Assembly: GCA_902363045.1 (NCBI GenBank)
Contig: CABIYX010000021.1
Location: 1-62,378 of the forward strand
Direction: 5' to 3'
Length of the DNA: 62,378 nt
DNA from: Clostridiales bacterium
GTDB lineage: Bacteria; Bacillota; Clostridia; Oscillospirales; Oscillospiraceae
The notes under the pieces are model-generated. The model saw only the letters and a program-made list of their open reading frames with translations. It did no database searches and was not told the DNA's origin. The translations under genes were made by a program, and so were the position numbers. Shown here piece by piece: positions 42,270 through 51,649 of this stretch. The stretch's first letter is position 1. Each line of letters begins with the position of its first letter.

Positions 42270-44780
42270 TTGAAGTACGATTTCACAGCCATTGAAAAGA
42301 AATGGCAGACCCGCTGGGCGGAGGAAAAGACCTTCGCCTGCCAGAACGGCGACACCTCAAAGCCCAAGTTCTATGGCCTGGTGGAGTTCCCCTATCCCTC
42401 CGCCGCCGGCCTGCACGTGGGCCATCCCCGGCCTTACACCGCCATGGACGTGATCGCCCGGAAGAAGCGGATGGACGGCTATAATGTGCTGTTCCCCATC
42501 GGCTATGACGCTTTCGGTCTGCCCACCGAGAACTTCGCCATCAAAAACCACATCCACCCCGCTAAGGTGACCAGGGACAACATCGCCAACTTCACCCGCC
42601 AGCTCCATATGCTGGGCTACTCCTTCGACTGGGACCGGGTGGTGGACACCACCGACCCCGGCTACTACAAGTGGACCCAGTGGATCTTCCTCCAGCTGTA
42701 CAAGCACGGCCTGGCCTATAAGACCACCATGCCGGTGAACTGGTGTACCTCCTGCAAGTGTGTGCTGGCCAACGAGGAGGTGGTGGAGGGCGTGTGCGAG
42801 CGCTGCGGCGCCCCCGTCATCCGGAAGGAAAAGAGCCAGTGGATGCTGAAGATCACCGAGTACGCCCAGAAGCTCATTGACGGTCTGGACTCTGTGGACT
42901 TCATCGACCGGGTCAAGACCCAGCAGCGCAACTGGATCGGCCGCTCCACCGGCGCCGAGGTGATCTTCAAGGCCACCACCGGCGAGGACATCAAGGTCTT
43001 TACCACCCGGCCTGACACTCTGTTCGGCGCGACTTATATGGTCCTCTCCCCAGAGCACGCCCTGGTGAAGGGCTGGCTGGAGAGCGGCAAGCTGAAGAAC
43101 ACGGACGAGGTCGTATCCTATCAGAAGGCGGCGGCCTCCAAGTCCGACCTGGAGCGCACCGAGCTGAACAAGGATAAGACCGGCGTGGAGCTGGACGGCG
43201 TGCGGGGCGTCAACCCGGTCAACGGGAAGGAGATCCCCATTTTCATCTCCGACTACGTCCTGTCCACCTACGGCACCGGCGCTATCATGGCCGTTCCCGC
43301 CCACGATGACCGTGACTGGGAGTTCGCCAAAAAGTTCGGCTGTGAGATCATCGAGGTAGTCTCCGGCGGCGAGGATGTGCAGAAGGCCGCCTTTACCGCC
43401 AAGGATGACACCGGCATCATGGTCAACTCCGACTTCCTCAACGGCCTGACGGTGAAGGACGCCATCCCCGTCATCACCAAGTGGCTGGAGGAGAAGGGCA
43501 TCGGCGAGGCCAAGGTCAACTATAAGCTGCGTGACTGGGTGTTCTCCCGCCAGCGCTACTGGGGCGAGCCCATCCCCATGATCTGGTGTGACAAGTGCGG
43601 CTGGCAGCCTGTACCGGAAGATCAGCTTCCCCTGCTGCTTCCTGAGGTAGAGAGCTACGAGCCCACCGACGACGGCGAATCCCCTATCTCCAAGATGACC
43701 GACTGGGTGAACACTACCTGCCCCTGCTGCGGCGGCCCCGCCAAGCGCGAGACTGACACCATGCCCCAGTGGGCCGGCTCCAGCTGGTACTACCTGCGGT
43801 ATATGGATCCCCACAATGACAAGGCTCTGGCCTCCAAGGAGGCTCTGGAGTACTGGGGCCAGGTGGACTGGTACAACGGCGGCATGGAGCACACCACCCT
43901 CCATCTGCTCTACTCCCGGTTCTGGAACAACTTCCTCCATGACATCGGGGTCATCCCCTGCGCCGAGCCATACGCAAAGCGCACCAGCCACGGCATGATC
44001 CTGGGCAAGAACCCCCACTATGTGGGCAATGTGGAGACCGAGGAGGAGAAGCAGGCTCTCATTGAAAAGTACGGCAATCAGGCCCTGCGTCCCTCCGTCA
44101 AGATGTCCAAGTCCCTGGGCAACGTGGTCAACCCCGACGATGTGATCCGGGATTACGGCGCGGACACCATGCGCCTGTATATCATGTTCATCGGCGACTT
44201 TGAAAAGACTGCCGTCTGGTCCGACGACTCCGTCCGGGGCTGCAAGCGCTTCCTGGACCGGGTCTGGAACCTGGCCACCGAGCAGGAGCACACCGATGAT
44301 GCGTACTCCAAGGCCAACGAGGCCGCTGTCCACAAGGCCATCAAGAAGGTGTCCGAGGACATTGAGGCCATGAAGTTCAACACCGCCATCGCCGCACTGA
44401 TGTCCCTGGTCAACGACTTCTATGCCAACGGTGCCAGCCGGGGCGACATGAAGGCCCTGCTGCTGATGCTCTCCCCCTTTGCCCCCCATATGTGTGAGGA
44501 ACTGTGGGAGATGGCCGGCTACGGCGGTCAGGTGTGCCTCCAGACCTGGCCTGAGTATGACGAGAGCAAAACTGTGGCCGCCACCACGCAGATGGCCGTC
44601 CAGGTGTCCGGCAAGGTGAAGGCCAATATTGTGGTGCCCACCGACGCCAGCGATGCAGAGATCGTCTCCGCCGCCCTGGCCGACCCCAAGGTGGCCAAGC
44701 TGGCCGAGGGCAAGGATCTGGTGAAGTCCATCGTGGTCAAGGGTAAGCTGGTCAGCCTGATCTTCAAGCCCAAGGCCTGA
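42270..44780 (+). CDS. leuS: Leucyl-tRNA synthetase
   Basis: 836 aa, from a TTG at 42270 (GTG at 42261 is possible; AAGAGAG is better placed for the TTG). The product begins [21 protein letters not shown]. Class I ATP site [19 protein letters not shown] near 46, zinc-ribbon CTSCKC near 158, [12 protein letters not shown] near 612, editing domain (CP1) about 225-415. It charges tRNA-Leu and edits isoleucine/norvaline. Full length and complete. Confidence 0.98.
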   Translation: MKYDFTAIEKKWQTRWAEEKTFACQNGDTSKPKFYGLVEFPYPSAAGLHVGHPRPYTAMDVIARKKRMDGYNVLFPIGYDAFGLPTENFAIKNHIHPAKVTRDNIANFTRQLHMLGYSFDWDRVVDTTDPGYYKWTQWIFLQLYKHGLAYKTTMPVNWCTSCKCVLANEEVVEGVCERCGAPVIRKEKSQWMLKITEYAQKLIDGLDSVDFIDRVKTQQRNWIGRSTGAEVIFKATTGEDIKVFTTRPDTLFGATYMVLSPEHALVKGWLESGKLKNTDEVVSYQKAAASKSDLERTELNKDKTGVELDGVRGVNPVNGKEIPIFISDYVLSTYGTGAIMAVPAHDDRDWEFAKKFGCEIIEVVSGGEDVQKAAFTAKDDTGIMVNSDFLNGLTVKDAIPVITKWLEEKGIGEAKVNYKLRDWVFSRQRYWGEPIPMIWCDKCGWQPVPEDQLPLLLPEVESYEPTDDGESPISKMTDWVNTTCPCCGGPAKRETDTMPQWAGSSWYYLRYMDPHNDKALASKEALEYWGQVDWYNGGMEHTTLHLLYSRFWNNFLHDIGVIPCAEPYAKRTSHGMILGKNPHYVGNVETEEEKQALIEKYGNQALRPSVKMSKSLGNVVNPDDVIRDYGADTMRLYIMFIGDFEKTAVWSDDSVRGCKRFLDRVWNLATEQEHTDDAYSKANEAAVHKAIKKVSEDIEAMKFNTAIAALMSLVNDFYANGASRGDMKALLLMLSPFAPHMCEELWEMAGYGGQVCLQTWPEYDESKTVAATTQMAVQVSGKVKANIVVPTDASDAEIVSAALADPKVAKLAEGKDLVKSIVVKGKLVSLIFKPKA

Positions 44781-44832
44781 GCCCACCTGTCCACGGTCAC
44801 AAAAAATTCAAATTTTTCGACCAAAGAAGAAC

Positions 44833-44861
44833 TTGACATTTGACGCAATTTCAAATATAAT
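44833..44861 (+). promoter_or_regulatory. Sigma-A promoter of rpsU
   Basis: TTGACA (44833-44838), 17-nt spacer, TATAAT (44856-44861), a consensus-quality promoter. Confidence 0.88.
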
Positions 44862-44936
44862 GGTTCTGTTAAAGCCATATAAATGGCCCTTTCGCAGCAG
44901 GGGACGCCCCGTTGCGCCGGAGGGAGGGAAATATAA

Positions 44937-45119
44937 ATGTCGGAAGTCCGTGTCAGAGAAAACGAGTCTTTGGAGAGCGCTCTGAAGCGTTTCAAGCGCA
45001 GCTGTGCCAAGTCTGGTGTGCTGGCCGAGGTTCGTAAGCGTGAGCACTACGAGAGCCCCAGCGTCAAGCGCCGTAAGAAGTCCGAGGCCGCTCGCAAGAA
45101 CCGCAAAAAGTATTACTAA
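44937..45119 (+). CDS. rpsU: 30S ribosomal protein S21
   Basis: 60 aa, the usual size. [38 protein letters not shown] then a basic tail. It starts behind GGAGGGA. S21 binds near the anti-Shine-Dalgarno end of 16S rRNA in initiation. Own promoter and terminator. Confidence 0.98.
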   Translation: MSEVRVRENESLESALKRFKRSCAKSGVLAEVRKREHYESPSVKRRKKSEAARKNRKKYY

Positions 45120-45129
45120 GCCCATGAAT

Positions 45130-45159
45130 CGCCGCAGCACTGATGTGCTGCGGCGTTTT
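45130..45159 (+). terminator. Intrinsic terminator of rpsU
   Basis: CGCCGCAGCAC (45130-45140) / GTGCTGCGGCG (45145-45155), then TTTT. Confidence 0.88.
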
Positions 45160-45273
45160 CTGTGCCCCTCACAGCCTCAATGCAGCCCCTACTGCTTCGC
45201 CGGCGCACAGTCCGCACCACGTTTTCCTTCTGAAAACCAAATCGGATCAAGCGGAAAAATTTTTAATTTTTTG

Positions 45274-45302
45274 TTGACAAATCCCGCAGTGTCTGGTAAT
45301 AT
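45274..45302 (+). promoter_or_regulatory. Promoter of tRNA-Ala
   Basis: TTGACA (45274-45279), 17-nt spacer, TAATAT (45297-45302). Confidence 0.75.
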
Positions 45303-45345
45303 ATATCTTGCGCTGAGGCAAGACAGCCAAACGCGTCAGATACTT

Positions 45346-45394
45346 GGGGGTATAGCTCAGCTGGGAGCGCGGTACAAGCGTGTAACAGCACCCC
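45346..45394 (+). pseudogene. Truncated tRNA-Ala remnant
   Basis: The first 22 nt (45346-45367) are identical to the 5' part of the intact tRNA-Ala 84 nt downstream; after that the sequence diverges and no anticodon or T-arm can be formed. It is probably transcribed from the same promoter and then discarded. Confidence 0.7.
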
Positions 45395-45429
45395 TCAACA
45401 AAACTAAATAAACGTTCTTTCCCACATCT

Positions 45430-45505
<76 letters not shown>

Positions 45506-45525
45506 TATCAAGGGAAAGAACTTTT

Positions 45526-45558
45526 CCTCGCTTCCGAAAGGAAGCGAGGTTTTGTTTT
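45526..45558 (+). terminator. Intrinsic terminator of tRNA-Ala
   Basis: CCTCGCTTCC (45526-45535) / GGAAGCGAGG (45540-45549), GAAA loop, then TTTTGTTTT. Confidence 0.9.
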
Positions 45559-47174
45559 CATGCGGCGATTTCTACGATGTCCAGTCCCAGGCTGAACTGC
45601 GTAAAATCAATGTTGAAATCAATGTGCAGCTTATAGCCCCGATAGACCTCCACCCGGCGGATCAGGCAGTTGACGATCATTTTCTTTGCCTCCAGGCTGG
45701 CCGTGTCGTAAAGATCTGCCCAGGAGATTACATTGTCGTACTGCTCCTCCAGGGAGTGCAAAACGGTCTGCCCTTCCTCATAGGCGGCTTGTGCGTCCTC
45801 AAACTGCTTTTGTAGTTCGGTGCATTTGGCCTCAGCCTCGGACACCATAGAGCCTAGCAGGTCTTTGGAAAAGGTGCTTTCCCCTCGCAGAGCCTTGATG
45901 ACTTCCGCTTTGAGCATATCCAGTTCATCGGCTGCCTTGGTGTAGTCGACCCGAATGGAGCGGAGCAGATTTTTTCGTTCTTCCATCTTTTCCCGATAGC
46001 GAGCGTTGACAATCTCGCTTTTCGGGATTGCCTTCATGCGCTCAAAGATTTGCCGCACCAGCTTGTCGATGATCCTGTCCAGGATATGTGCCGTGTAGCC
46101 CGTCTGCCCGTCGCAGTCAGTCTGCTTGCGGGTTTTGCCATAGCAGATGTACCGCACCCGCTTGATTACCCGGTGGGGATCTTCTTTACAGGGATAGGCC
46201 TTGCCGCTGGTGGTGAGGTTGAGCCGGGCACCACAATGGCCGCAGTACACATTCCCGGACAAGAGCGACTGGCCCGCGATGTTGCGGGGAACGGTACGCT
46301 CCGTTTCATTGGCCCGGTTAGTACGAATCCGCTGGGCCTCCTCAAACAGTTCCGGCTCTATGATTTGCAGGTGGGGCAGCACCGGGGAGCGGCTTTCCCC
46401 GCTGCGGAGTACGCCGGTATAGGTCAGGTTACAGAGGATGCCCCGGATGGTGGCGTGGTGCCACATCTTGCCGCTCCGGGCCCGGTAGCCCTGGTTATTC
46501 AGGTGGGTGGCGATTCGCTGGGCCCCATAGCCCTCATGCACATACTTGTCAAAGACAATGCGGACAACGGCGGCCTCGGTTTCATTGAGAGCCAGCTCGT
46601 AGACCTCATGCTTGCGCTTATTCACGCGCCCGCTTTTCACAAGGTCATAGCCATAGGGGGCGACGCCGCCCTTAAAGCCTCCATCCTCCACAAGCTGCCC
46701 CAGGGCAGTTTTGGTACGTATGGAGGTTTTTTCGCTTTCACCGTCCGCTTGCCAGAACCGGATGTAGTTGGTGAGTTTGTCGGTGTGGTTGTCAAACCGC
46801 TGCTCGCCCTCCTGGGTGCTCCAGACCCGGACGCCGTTCTTGACGAACCATTCCACCACAAAGGGCGTTTCATCCGCGATCCGCCCGATGCGGTCAAACA
46901 TGAACACCAGCAGAATATCAAACTTGCCCTGCCGAGCCCGTTCCTTGATGATTTGCAGCTTGTCCCGGTTTTCCGCCCGTACCTTGTGACCGGAAACGCC
47001 GTCCTCCTGTTCCTCGTGAACAATTGTCCAGCCCATTTTCTCACAAAAGGCGTGGCAGGCTTTCCGCTGCATGGGAATGTCGGCCTGGTTTTTATCGTTG
47101 TGATCCACCTGCTTATCGGTAGACACCCGGTATAAACAATCAACGCGAGTGCCAGTTATCATTTGATTTTCCAT
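45558..47174 (-). CDS. Large serine recombinase (tRNA-Ala proximal)
   Basis: 538 aa. Resolvase catalytic domain with nucleophile S18 in CLYRVSTDKQ, and VFMFDRIGR near 92; recombinase domain (APYGYDLVKSGRVNK near 175, IVFDKYVHEGYGAQRIATHLNNQG near 210); zinc ribbon YCGHCGARLN near 312 with a second Cys pair; long coiled coil (about 400-495). These enzymes integrate and excise elements without a host factor. The gene reads toward tRNA-Ala and ends 52 nt from it, so the attachment site is likely to be close. Confidence 0.94.
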   Translation of the reverse strand: MENQMITGTRVDCLYRVSTDKQVDHNDKNQADIPMQRKACHAFCEKMGWTIVHEEQEDGVSGHKVRAENRDKLQIIKERARQGKFDILLVFMFDRIGRIADETPFVVEWFVKNGVRVWSTQEGEQRFDNHTDKLTNYIRFWQADGESEKTSIRTKTALGQLVEDGGFKGGVAPYGYDLVKSGRVNKRKHEVYELALNETEAAVVRIVFDKYVHEGYGAQRIATHLNNQGYRARSGKMWHHATIRGILCNLTYTGVLRSGESRSPVLPHLQIIEPELFEEAQRIRTNRANETERTVPRNIAGQSLLSGNVYCGHCGARLNLTTSGKAYPCKEDPHRVIKRVRYICYGKTRKQTDCDGQTGYTAHILDRIIDKLVRQIFERMKAIPKSEIVNARYREKMEERKNLLRSIRVDYTKAADELDMLKAEVIKALRGESTFSKDLLGSMVSEAEAKCTELQKQFEDAQAAYEEGQTVLHSLEEQYDNVISWADLYDTASLEAKKMIVNCLIRRVEVYRGYKLHIDFNIDFTQFSLGLDIVEIAA

Positions 47175-47431
47175 GTATAAGCCATCCTTTCAAATGTCAT
47201 TTAGGCAGGTGAAAAGAGGCTTTTTGTACGCAGGATTTTTGAACTTGTCAAGGTGCATAGGGACTACCCCCACCATTATTATCCCTCTGTTCCGAGGGCT
47301 TGACAAGGATGACTCCGGGCCGGGGGGATGAGGTCTGCGCCACAAAGGACGAAAGCAAAATCTGCTTGACCTGCCCGATGGCCGCTGTGTTTTGTGACTC
47401 TGCAAAGGTGGCGGATATTTCAAACCCATCA
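47175..47431. other. Intergenic region between recombinase and IS3 element
   Basis: No gene supported. It holds the presumed promoter region of the minus-strand recombinase and the unlocated left end of the IS3 element. On the minus strand a short frame reads LDKFKNPAYKKPLFTCLNDI before a stop at 47190; it may be the severed 3' end of the AT-hook gene at 49781, but no target-site duplication was found to prove it. Confidence 0.35.
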
Positions 47432-48106
47432 ATGGCAAAAACGGCATTTGCTTTTGAGGAAAAAGTCTCACTGGTGGAGGAATATCTTGCGGGACGGCTG
47501 CGGATGCGAGAGGCGGCGCGGCGAGCTGGGGTGGGTCACTCCACCATGGAGAGTTGGATCAGCCGGTATCGCTCGGAGGGAATTTCGGCATTGGAGGAGA
47601 ATGGGAATCGCTCCAAACGGAAGTACAGCGAGGACTTCAAGCGCCAAGTGGCGGAGGAGTACCTGTCCGGTCAGGGCAGTTCCATGGCCATCGCGGAAAA
47701 GTATCATTTGCGCTCCGGGAATCTGGTATTGGACTGGGTAAAGGCGTATCATGAGAGAAACTCCAAGAGAGAAAGAGGAGGGACTATCATGAGGAACGAC
47801 CACACCATAGAGGAACGGCTGGAGGCGGTGCTGGCCTGTCTGGAGGGCGGCCGGACGCTCCAAGAGGTGGCGCAGGCACACCAAGTAGCCGTACAGACGC
47901 TGCGGAGCTGGGTGAAAAAGTATCAGGAGTTGGGTTCCGCGGGATTGGAGGACCGGCGTGGCAAGCGCCTGGCGGACCAAACGCCCCGGAGCCGGGATGA
48001 GGCCCTACGGATCGAGAACGCCCGGTTGAAGAAGGAGAATGAATTGCTGAAAATGGAACTGTATCTGCGAAAAAAAGTGCAAGAGCTGGAAAGGGGGGAT
48101 CGCTGA
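47432..48106 (+). CDS. IS3-family transposase OrfA
   Basis: 224 aa from the ATG at 47432. Two helix-turn-helix segments of the IS3/IS150 type (LRMREAARRAGVGHSTMESWISRYR near 25; RTLQEVAQAHQVAVQTLRSWVKKYQ near 140) and a C-terminal leucine-zipper-like coil (RIENARLKKENELLKMELYLRKKVQELERG). Upstream frame to 47300 lacks a ribosome site. OrfB lies in the -1 frame and is reached at the slippery run 48070-48077. Confidence 0.9.
   Translation: MAKTAFAFEEKVSLVEEYLAGRLRMREAARRAGVGHSTMESWISRYRSEGISALEENGNRSKRKYSEDFKRQVAEEYLSGQGSSMAIAEKYHLRSGNLVLDWVKAYHERNSKRERGGTIMRNDHTIEERLEAVLACLEGGRTLQEVAQAHQVAVQTLRSWVKKYQELGSAGLEDRRGKRLADQTPRSRDEALRIENARLKKENELLKMELYLRKKVQELERGDR
48070..48077 (+). promoter_or_regulatory. 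Programmed -1 frameshift site (A AAA AAA G)
   Basis: In the OrfA frame the codons are CGA AAA AAA GTG, giving the slippery heptamer A-AAA-AAA. After a -1 shift the frame stays open into OrfB without a stop, so a full-length OrfAB transposase can be made, as in other IS3 elements. Confidence 0.8.
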
Positions 48107-48138
48107 GGCAGTTTCGGCAGGAACAGCAGTATGAAGCG

Positions 48139-49002
48139 GTGCGCTGCGGTACAGAAAACGAGGGATTTCCTGTGGGGCCAGCCTGCCGTGCACTGCATAT
48201 CTCCCGGGCCAGCTATTACCGGTGGCGCTCCGGGAAAGCCGGGGGCCGCGTCGCCGAGAATCAGCGCATCGCCCAGTTGGTGCAGGAGATCCACCGGGAG
48301 AGCCCGGACAAGGGATACCGCCGCATTCGGGACGATTTGGACAAGTATTACCATACGCCGGTCAACGATAAGCGGACACTGCGCATCTGCCGTGGCCTTG
48401 GGATTCAGTCTGTGGTAAAACATGCCCCACATGGCTGCACTCGGGCGGCATCCTCCCCCCGACAGCTGGCGGAGAATGTGTTGGACCGCCAATTTTACGC
48501 CGACCGCCCCAACGAAAAGTGGCTCACCGATGTGACGGAGTTTCACTACTATACGGGCACCAACATGCGCAAGCTCTACCTGAGCGCCATCCTGGATCTG
48601 TGTGACCGGCGCATCGTTTCCTTTGTCATCCGGGACACCAACGACGCTGCCTTGGTCCATCGCACTCTGGATCAGGCATTGGAGGGCAATCCCGGCGCCC
48701 GCCCTCTGCTCCACAGCGACCGGGGCAGCGCCTATACCACTCAGATCTTCCATGACAAGCTGGCTGCAGCTGGCATTACACAGAGTATGTCCCGGGTGGG
48801 AAAGTGCATTGACAACGGCCCCATGGAGGGCTTCTGGGGCATCCTCAAGCGGGAGCGCTACTATGGCAGGCGGTTCACCAGCCGGGAGCAGTTGGTCAAG
48901 ATGATCCAGGAGTACATCACCTATTACAACTTCCGCCGCCTCCAGCGCGGCCTGGGTGTGCGGACCCCTATGGAAGTCCATGACCGTCTGCTGGCTGCAT
49001 AG
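48139..49002 (+). CDS. IS3-family transposase OrfB (DDE integrase)
   Basis: 287 aa from a GTG; the frame continues upstream to the frameshift site, so the natural product is the OrfAB fusion. HTH_21 region (ALHISRASYYRWRSG), then the rve core with the catalytic triad in WLTDVTEFHYY, LLHSDRGSAYTT and CIDNGPMEGFWGILKRE. The three acidic residues are intact and the C-terminus (YNFRRLQRGLGVRTPMEVHDRL) is complete. Confidence 0.92.
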   Translation: MRCGTENEGFPVGPACRALHISRASYYRWRSGKAGGRVAENQRIAQLVQEIHRESPDKGYRRIRDDLDKYYHTPVNDKRTLRICRGLGIQSVVKHAPHGCTRAASSPRQLAENVLDRQFYADRPNEKWLTDVTEFHYYTGTNMRKLYLSAILDLCDRRIVSFVIRDTNDAALVHRTLDQALEGNPGARPLLHSDRGSAYTTQIFHDKLAAAGITQSMSRVGKCIDNGPMEGFWGILKRERYYGRRFTSREQLVKMIQEYITYYNFRRLQRGLGVRTPMEVHDRLLAA

Positions 49003-49781
49003 CACCCAGCACCATATGGTATGCAGGAAGGATTTTCATGCGTAAAATGTAAATTATTTCGCTGTCTACTTGACGGGGTGCACACCACTTTGTCCAGAAC
49101 ACCGGGGGCCGGGGACACACCACGGGCCGCCTTGTCAGCCTTGGCCGGGCGGCCCGTGTGGGGCTCCGGCCCCTTTTCCCCTTTATCCGCCTGGGGCGGG
49201 CGGCCCCGGCGTTTGGGCATCTGATCCGCCTGCGGCTCTTTCTTCTCCGGGGCGGGCGCAGCCTTGCCGCCCTTATCGCCAGACGCGATGTCCGAAAGGT
49301 TGATCACCTTGCCGGACGGGGCCGGGGCATCTACTCCCATACCGGGAAGAAACGTCTGCTGGGTATGCTCCCCGCCAGAGAGAGCAGCTTTGCCCTTGTC
49401 AACGGGCGAGGGCTCCGTCTTGCCGGGGGCGGCTTTGTCCCCGCCAGGGGCAGAGGGCTCCGCTTTGCCGGGGGCGGCCTTGTCCCCACCAGGGGCAGAG
49501 GGCTCCGCCTTGCCGGGGGCGGCCTTGTCCCCACCAGGGACAGAGGGCTCCGTCTTGCCGGGAACTGCCTTGTCCCCACCAGGGGCAGAGGGCTCCGCCT
49601 TGCCGGGGGCAGCCTTGTCTCCACCAGGGGCCGGGGGCTCCGTCTTGCCGGGAGCAGCCTTGTCCCCACCAGGGGGCGGGGGCTCCACCTTGCTGGGAGC
49701 TGCCTTGTCCTTATCGGTGACGGCGGGGCCCGTATGGGGCGGAGCGTCCTGCGGGGCTACATTCTTTTTTTCATCAGCCAT
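48924..49781 (-). CDS. Repeat-rich protein with AT-hook, 3' end replaced by the IS3 insertion
   Basis: 285 aa as it now reads; ATG at 49781 behind AAGGAGG. Residues 27-131 are seven units of about 15 aa (APGKxEPxAPGGDKA), Pro/Lys/Gly-rich and probably disordered. PKRRGRPPQ near 189 is an AT-hook core (RGRPP), and TGRPAKADK near 209 is a weaker second one, implying binding in the minor groove of AT-rich DNA. From about residue 233 (KVV|CTPSS) the reading frame runs into the IS, so the true C-terminus is lost. The remaining native part may still bind DNA. Confidence 0.7.
   Translation of the reverse strand: MADEKKNVAPQDAPPHTGPAVTDKDKAAPSKVEPPPPGGDKAAPGKTEPPAPGGDKAAPGKAEPSAPGGDKAVPGKTEPSVPGGDKAAPGKAEPSAPGGDKAAPGKAEPSAPGGDKAAPGKTEPSPVDKGKAALSGGEHTQQTFLPGMGVDAPAPSGKVINLSDIASGDKGGKAAPAPEKKEPQADQMPKRRGRPPQADKGEKGPEPHTGRPAKADKAARGVSPAPGVLDKVVCTPSSRQRNNLHFTHENPSCIPYGAGCYAASRRSWTSIGVRTPRPRWRRRKL
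49389..49703 (-). repeat. 45-nt tandem repeat array encoding 15-residue units
   Basis: Seven in-frame units inside the AT-hook gene, differing by a few bases each (CTTGTCCCCACCAGGGGCAG type on the plus strand). Copy number changes by slippage or recombination are likely. It is coding, not CRISPR. Confidence 0.85.
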
Positions 49782-49960
49782 TCACTTTCCTCCTTTTTGT
49801 GGCATGAAAAAAGGCCAGCCCGATGGCTGGCCCTTTGAGAGAATATCACCTCTTTCTGATATTGATTTATGAAAATGCTGCCCATAGTCTCTTTTGGGTA
49901 GAGCAATTCAACAAAGTATGATATACTTTAAGAAAAACAAAAATACAGGGTACGAAAAAT

Positions 49961-50578
49961 ATGATCGAAAAAATCGTAAATGAAATAAATGGCCTTTTAC
50001 GGGATGGATACCCATACTCCGCATTGGGTATGGCATTGGCGCTCCCTGATATTTGCGGCAATATTGCCTATCCGAGAACTAAGGTTGGCATACGCTATAA
50101 AAAATGGTATGACGAATATGTTTCTCCGATAAGTGCCATCCGACCAGATGATGGATTTATAACCGTTGATGGTGAAGTTTGCTATAAATTACGTTGTGCG
50201 TATTTACATAGTGGCAACTTCAATCTCGGGGATAACGGAGTTGTAAAACATATTGGAAAATTTACTTTTCACTACAATCGAAATCCAGATTTGAGATTTA
50301 TTCAGGTAGCTCAATCCACAGGCGGGAAATACTTAATGGATATTGATTTAGGCGTTTTTTGTTGGCAGTTATGCACTGCAGCAACAAGTTTTTATAAAAA
50401 TCATCAGCAGGAATGTAGTAGCGCAACTATCGAAATCAAAGATACCACCCCGACGGAAGAAGAACAGAAAGCACTTCGTGCACTAGTAGAAGAAAAAAGC
50501 GGATATACATTTGAGGAAATGAAAGAAATGAAGCGCAAGGATAGTACATTTGAAATCGACATTGATTTTTTGACATAG
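49961..50578 (+). CDS. HEPN-like protein of unknown function (AT-rich cassette)
   Basis: 205 aa; the ribosome site is weak. The gene is clearly AT-rich next to the GC-rich element. An LPDICGNIAYPR segment near 29 and KLRCAYLHSG (77-85) are shared with a widespread uncharacterised family; R78-x4-H83 fits the R-x4-6-H motif of HEPN RNases. The C-terminal 45 residues are charged (TTPTEEEQKALRALVEEKSGYTFEEMKEMKRKD). Many HEPN proteins are toxins or antiphage nucleases; that role is inferred, not shown. It is 25 nt ahead of the membrane-anchored gene, so the two are probably one unit. Confidence 0.6.
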   Translation: MIEKIVNEINGLLRDGYPYSALGMALALPDICGNIAYPRTKVGIRYKKWYDEYVSPISAIRPDDGFITVDGEVCYKLRCAYLHSGNFNLGDNGVVKHIGKFTFHYNRNPDLRFIQVAQSTGGKYLMDIDLGVFCWQLCTAATSFYKNHQQECSSATIEIKDTTPTEEEQKALRALVEEKSGYTFEEMKEMKRKDSTFEIDIDFLT

Positions 50579-50603
50579 AATACATCGCGTAGGGAGAAAC
50601 GAT

Positions 50604-51182
50604 ATGGATGCAGTTATCGGAGTAATCGGTACAATTCTTGGAACGATACTTGGCTGGGTTCTCAATAGTCTTTCAACCAAGGGAAAACTCAAAATATATG
50701 TATCCTCATGGATAGATAATTTCCAATACAATGATGCAGGTAGTATGGTTCCATGCAAAAGCAAAGAGCAAACAGAATACTATCACTATGATCTTACACT
50801 TGATGTATATAACTCAAGTAGCGAAACCAAAATTTTGCGGAACATAAAGATTGAATTTGATGACGGAAAAAACATTCTGCACACAAGTATCCCTAAAGAT
50901 GATACCACACGGCGTCGGAATGGCCCAATCAGCTTTTATGACAGCATTGCTCCGTTGAATGTGCCCCCCAAGACAATTATACAGTTAAAACTTCATGATG
51001 GAGCATGGCGTACCAATGGTGGTCTTGATTTTATTTGGAATACGCAAATCGTACACCTTACATATGACGATGAAAACGGAAAGAAAAAGAGGATAATTAT
51101 AAAAAAAGAAAACTATAACAATTATTTCAATGCTGATGTAATGTATAGAGGGTGGATTACACCAAAAAACATTACATCATGA
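50604..51182 (+). CDS. Membrane-anchored protein of unknown function (AT-rich cassette)
   Basis: 192 aa; ATG behind GTAGGGAG. One N-terminal membrane helix (residues 4-23, VIGVIGTILGTILGWVLNSL) followed by a soluble beta-rich domain (YHYDLTLDVYNSSSETKILRNIKIEFDDG, PPKTIIQLKLHDGAWRTNGGLDF). No family recognised. AT-rich codon use like the HEPN-like gene upstream. It may be an effector or inhibitor partner of that protein. Confidence 0.6.
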   Translation: MDAVIGVIGTILGTILGWVLNSLSTKGKLKIYVSSWIDNFQYNDAGSMVPCKSKEQTEYYHYDLTLDVYNSSSETKILRNIKIEFDDGKNILHTSIPKDDTTRRRNGPISFYDSIAPLNVPPKTIIQLKLHDGAWRTNGGLDFIWNTQIVHLTYDDENGKKKRIIIKKENYNNYFNADVMYRGWITPKNITS

Positions 51183-51285
51183 CTGGCGGCTCATTTGTGG
51201 CGAATGAAAAGACAGTTATGATAAAGGAGGGATGCCCTCAAACCTACCGTAACTGTCAATCACATTCCCACGAAAGGAGCCTTGT

Positions 51286-51636
51286 ATGGAACTGACTTAC
51301 ACCAAATGCGGCGACTATCTCATTCCCGACCTTGTGTTATCGGACACCAAAGAGTACCATATCGGGAAATATGGCCGGTTGCGCCGTGCCTACCTAAAAG
51401 AACACCGGCCCATTCTGTATACCGATCTCATTGTCACTGAAAAGCTGTTTCCCCATTTGGAGGAAATCGACACCGCCTGCCGGGAGCGTCTGGAAATTAT
51501 CGAAAAAGCCATGATGCAGCAAGAGGGCGTCACAGAAGCCCTGAAAGCTGCCGACCAGATGGCATGGGTGCGCTCCATGAACTCCATCCACAACAGAGCC
51601 GAGGAAATTGTCCTGGCCGAGCTGGTCTACTGTTGA
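51286..51636 (+). CDS. tnpV: TnpV family transposon protein
   Basis: 116 aa; ATG behind GAAAGGAGC. Contains YTKCGDYLIPDL at the start and GKYGRLRRAYLKEHRPILYTDLIVTEKLFPHL, the TnpV hallmark. TnpV is encoded on Tn4451-type mobilizable transposons; its function is not established. Confidence 0.92.
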   Translation: MELTYTKCGDYLIPDLVLSDTKEYHIGKYGRLRRAYLKEHRPILYTDLIVTEKLFPHLEEIDTACRERLEIIEKAMMQQEGVTEALKAADQMAWVRSMNSIHNRAEEIVLAELVYC

Positions 51637-51649
51637 GGGAGGGAACGCA

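Larger units (their letters stand above)
47432..49084 (+). mobile_element. IS3-family insertion sequence (left end not located)
   Basis: OrfA and OrfB of an IS3 element with a -1 frameshift signal. The right end is placed at 49082-49084 (ends ...GGGGTGCACA), where the reading frame of the interrupted AT-hook gene changes from native to IS-derived sequence. The left inverted repeat could not be recognised in 47200-47431. The element looks intact and so may still be active. Confidence 0.7.

Noticed and set aside
42357..44786. 809-codon minus-strand frame over leuS
   Set aside because: Antisense shadow of leucyl-tRNA synthetase.
47190..47471. 93-codon minus-strand frame before the IS
   Set aside because: Most of it is IS-side sequence of low complexity; only the last 20 codons might belong to the interrupted AT-hook gene and no duplication supports this.
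49389..49703. CRISPR array
   Set aside because: The repeats are 45 nt, contiguous without spacers, in frame, and encode 15-residue protein units.
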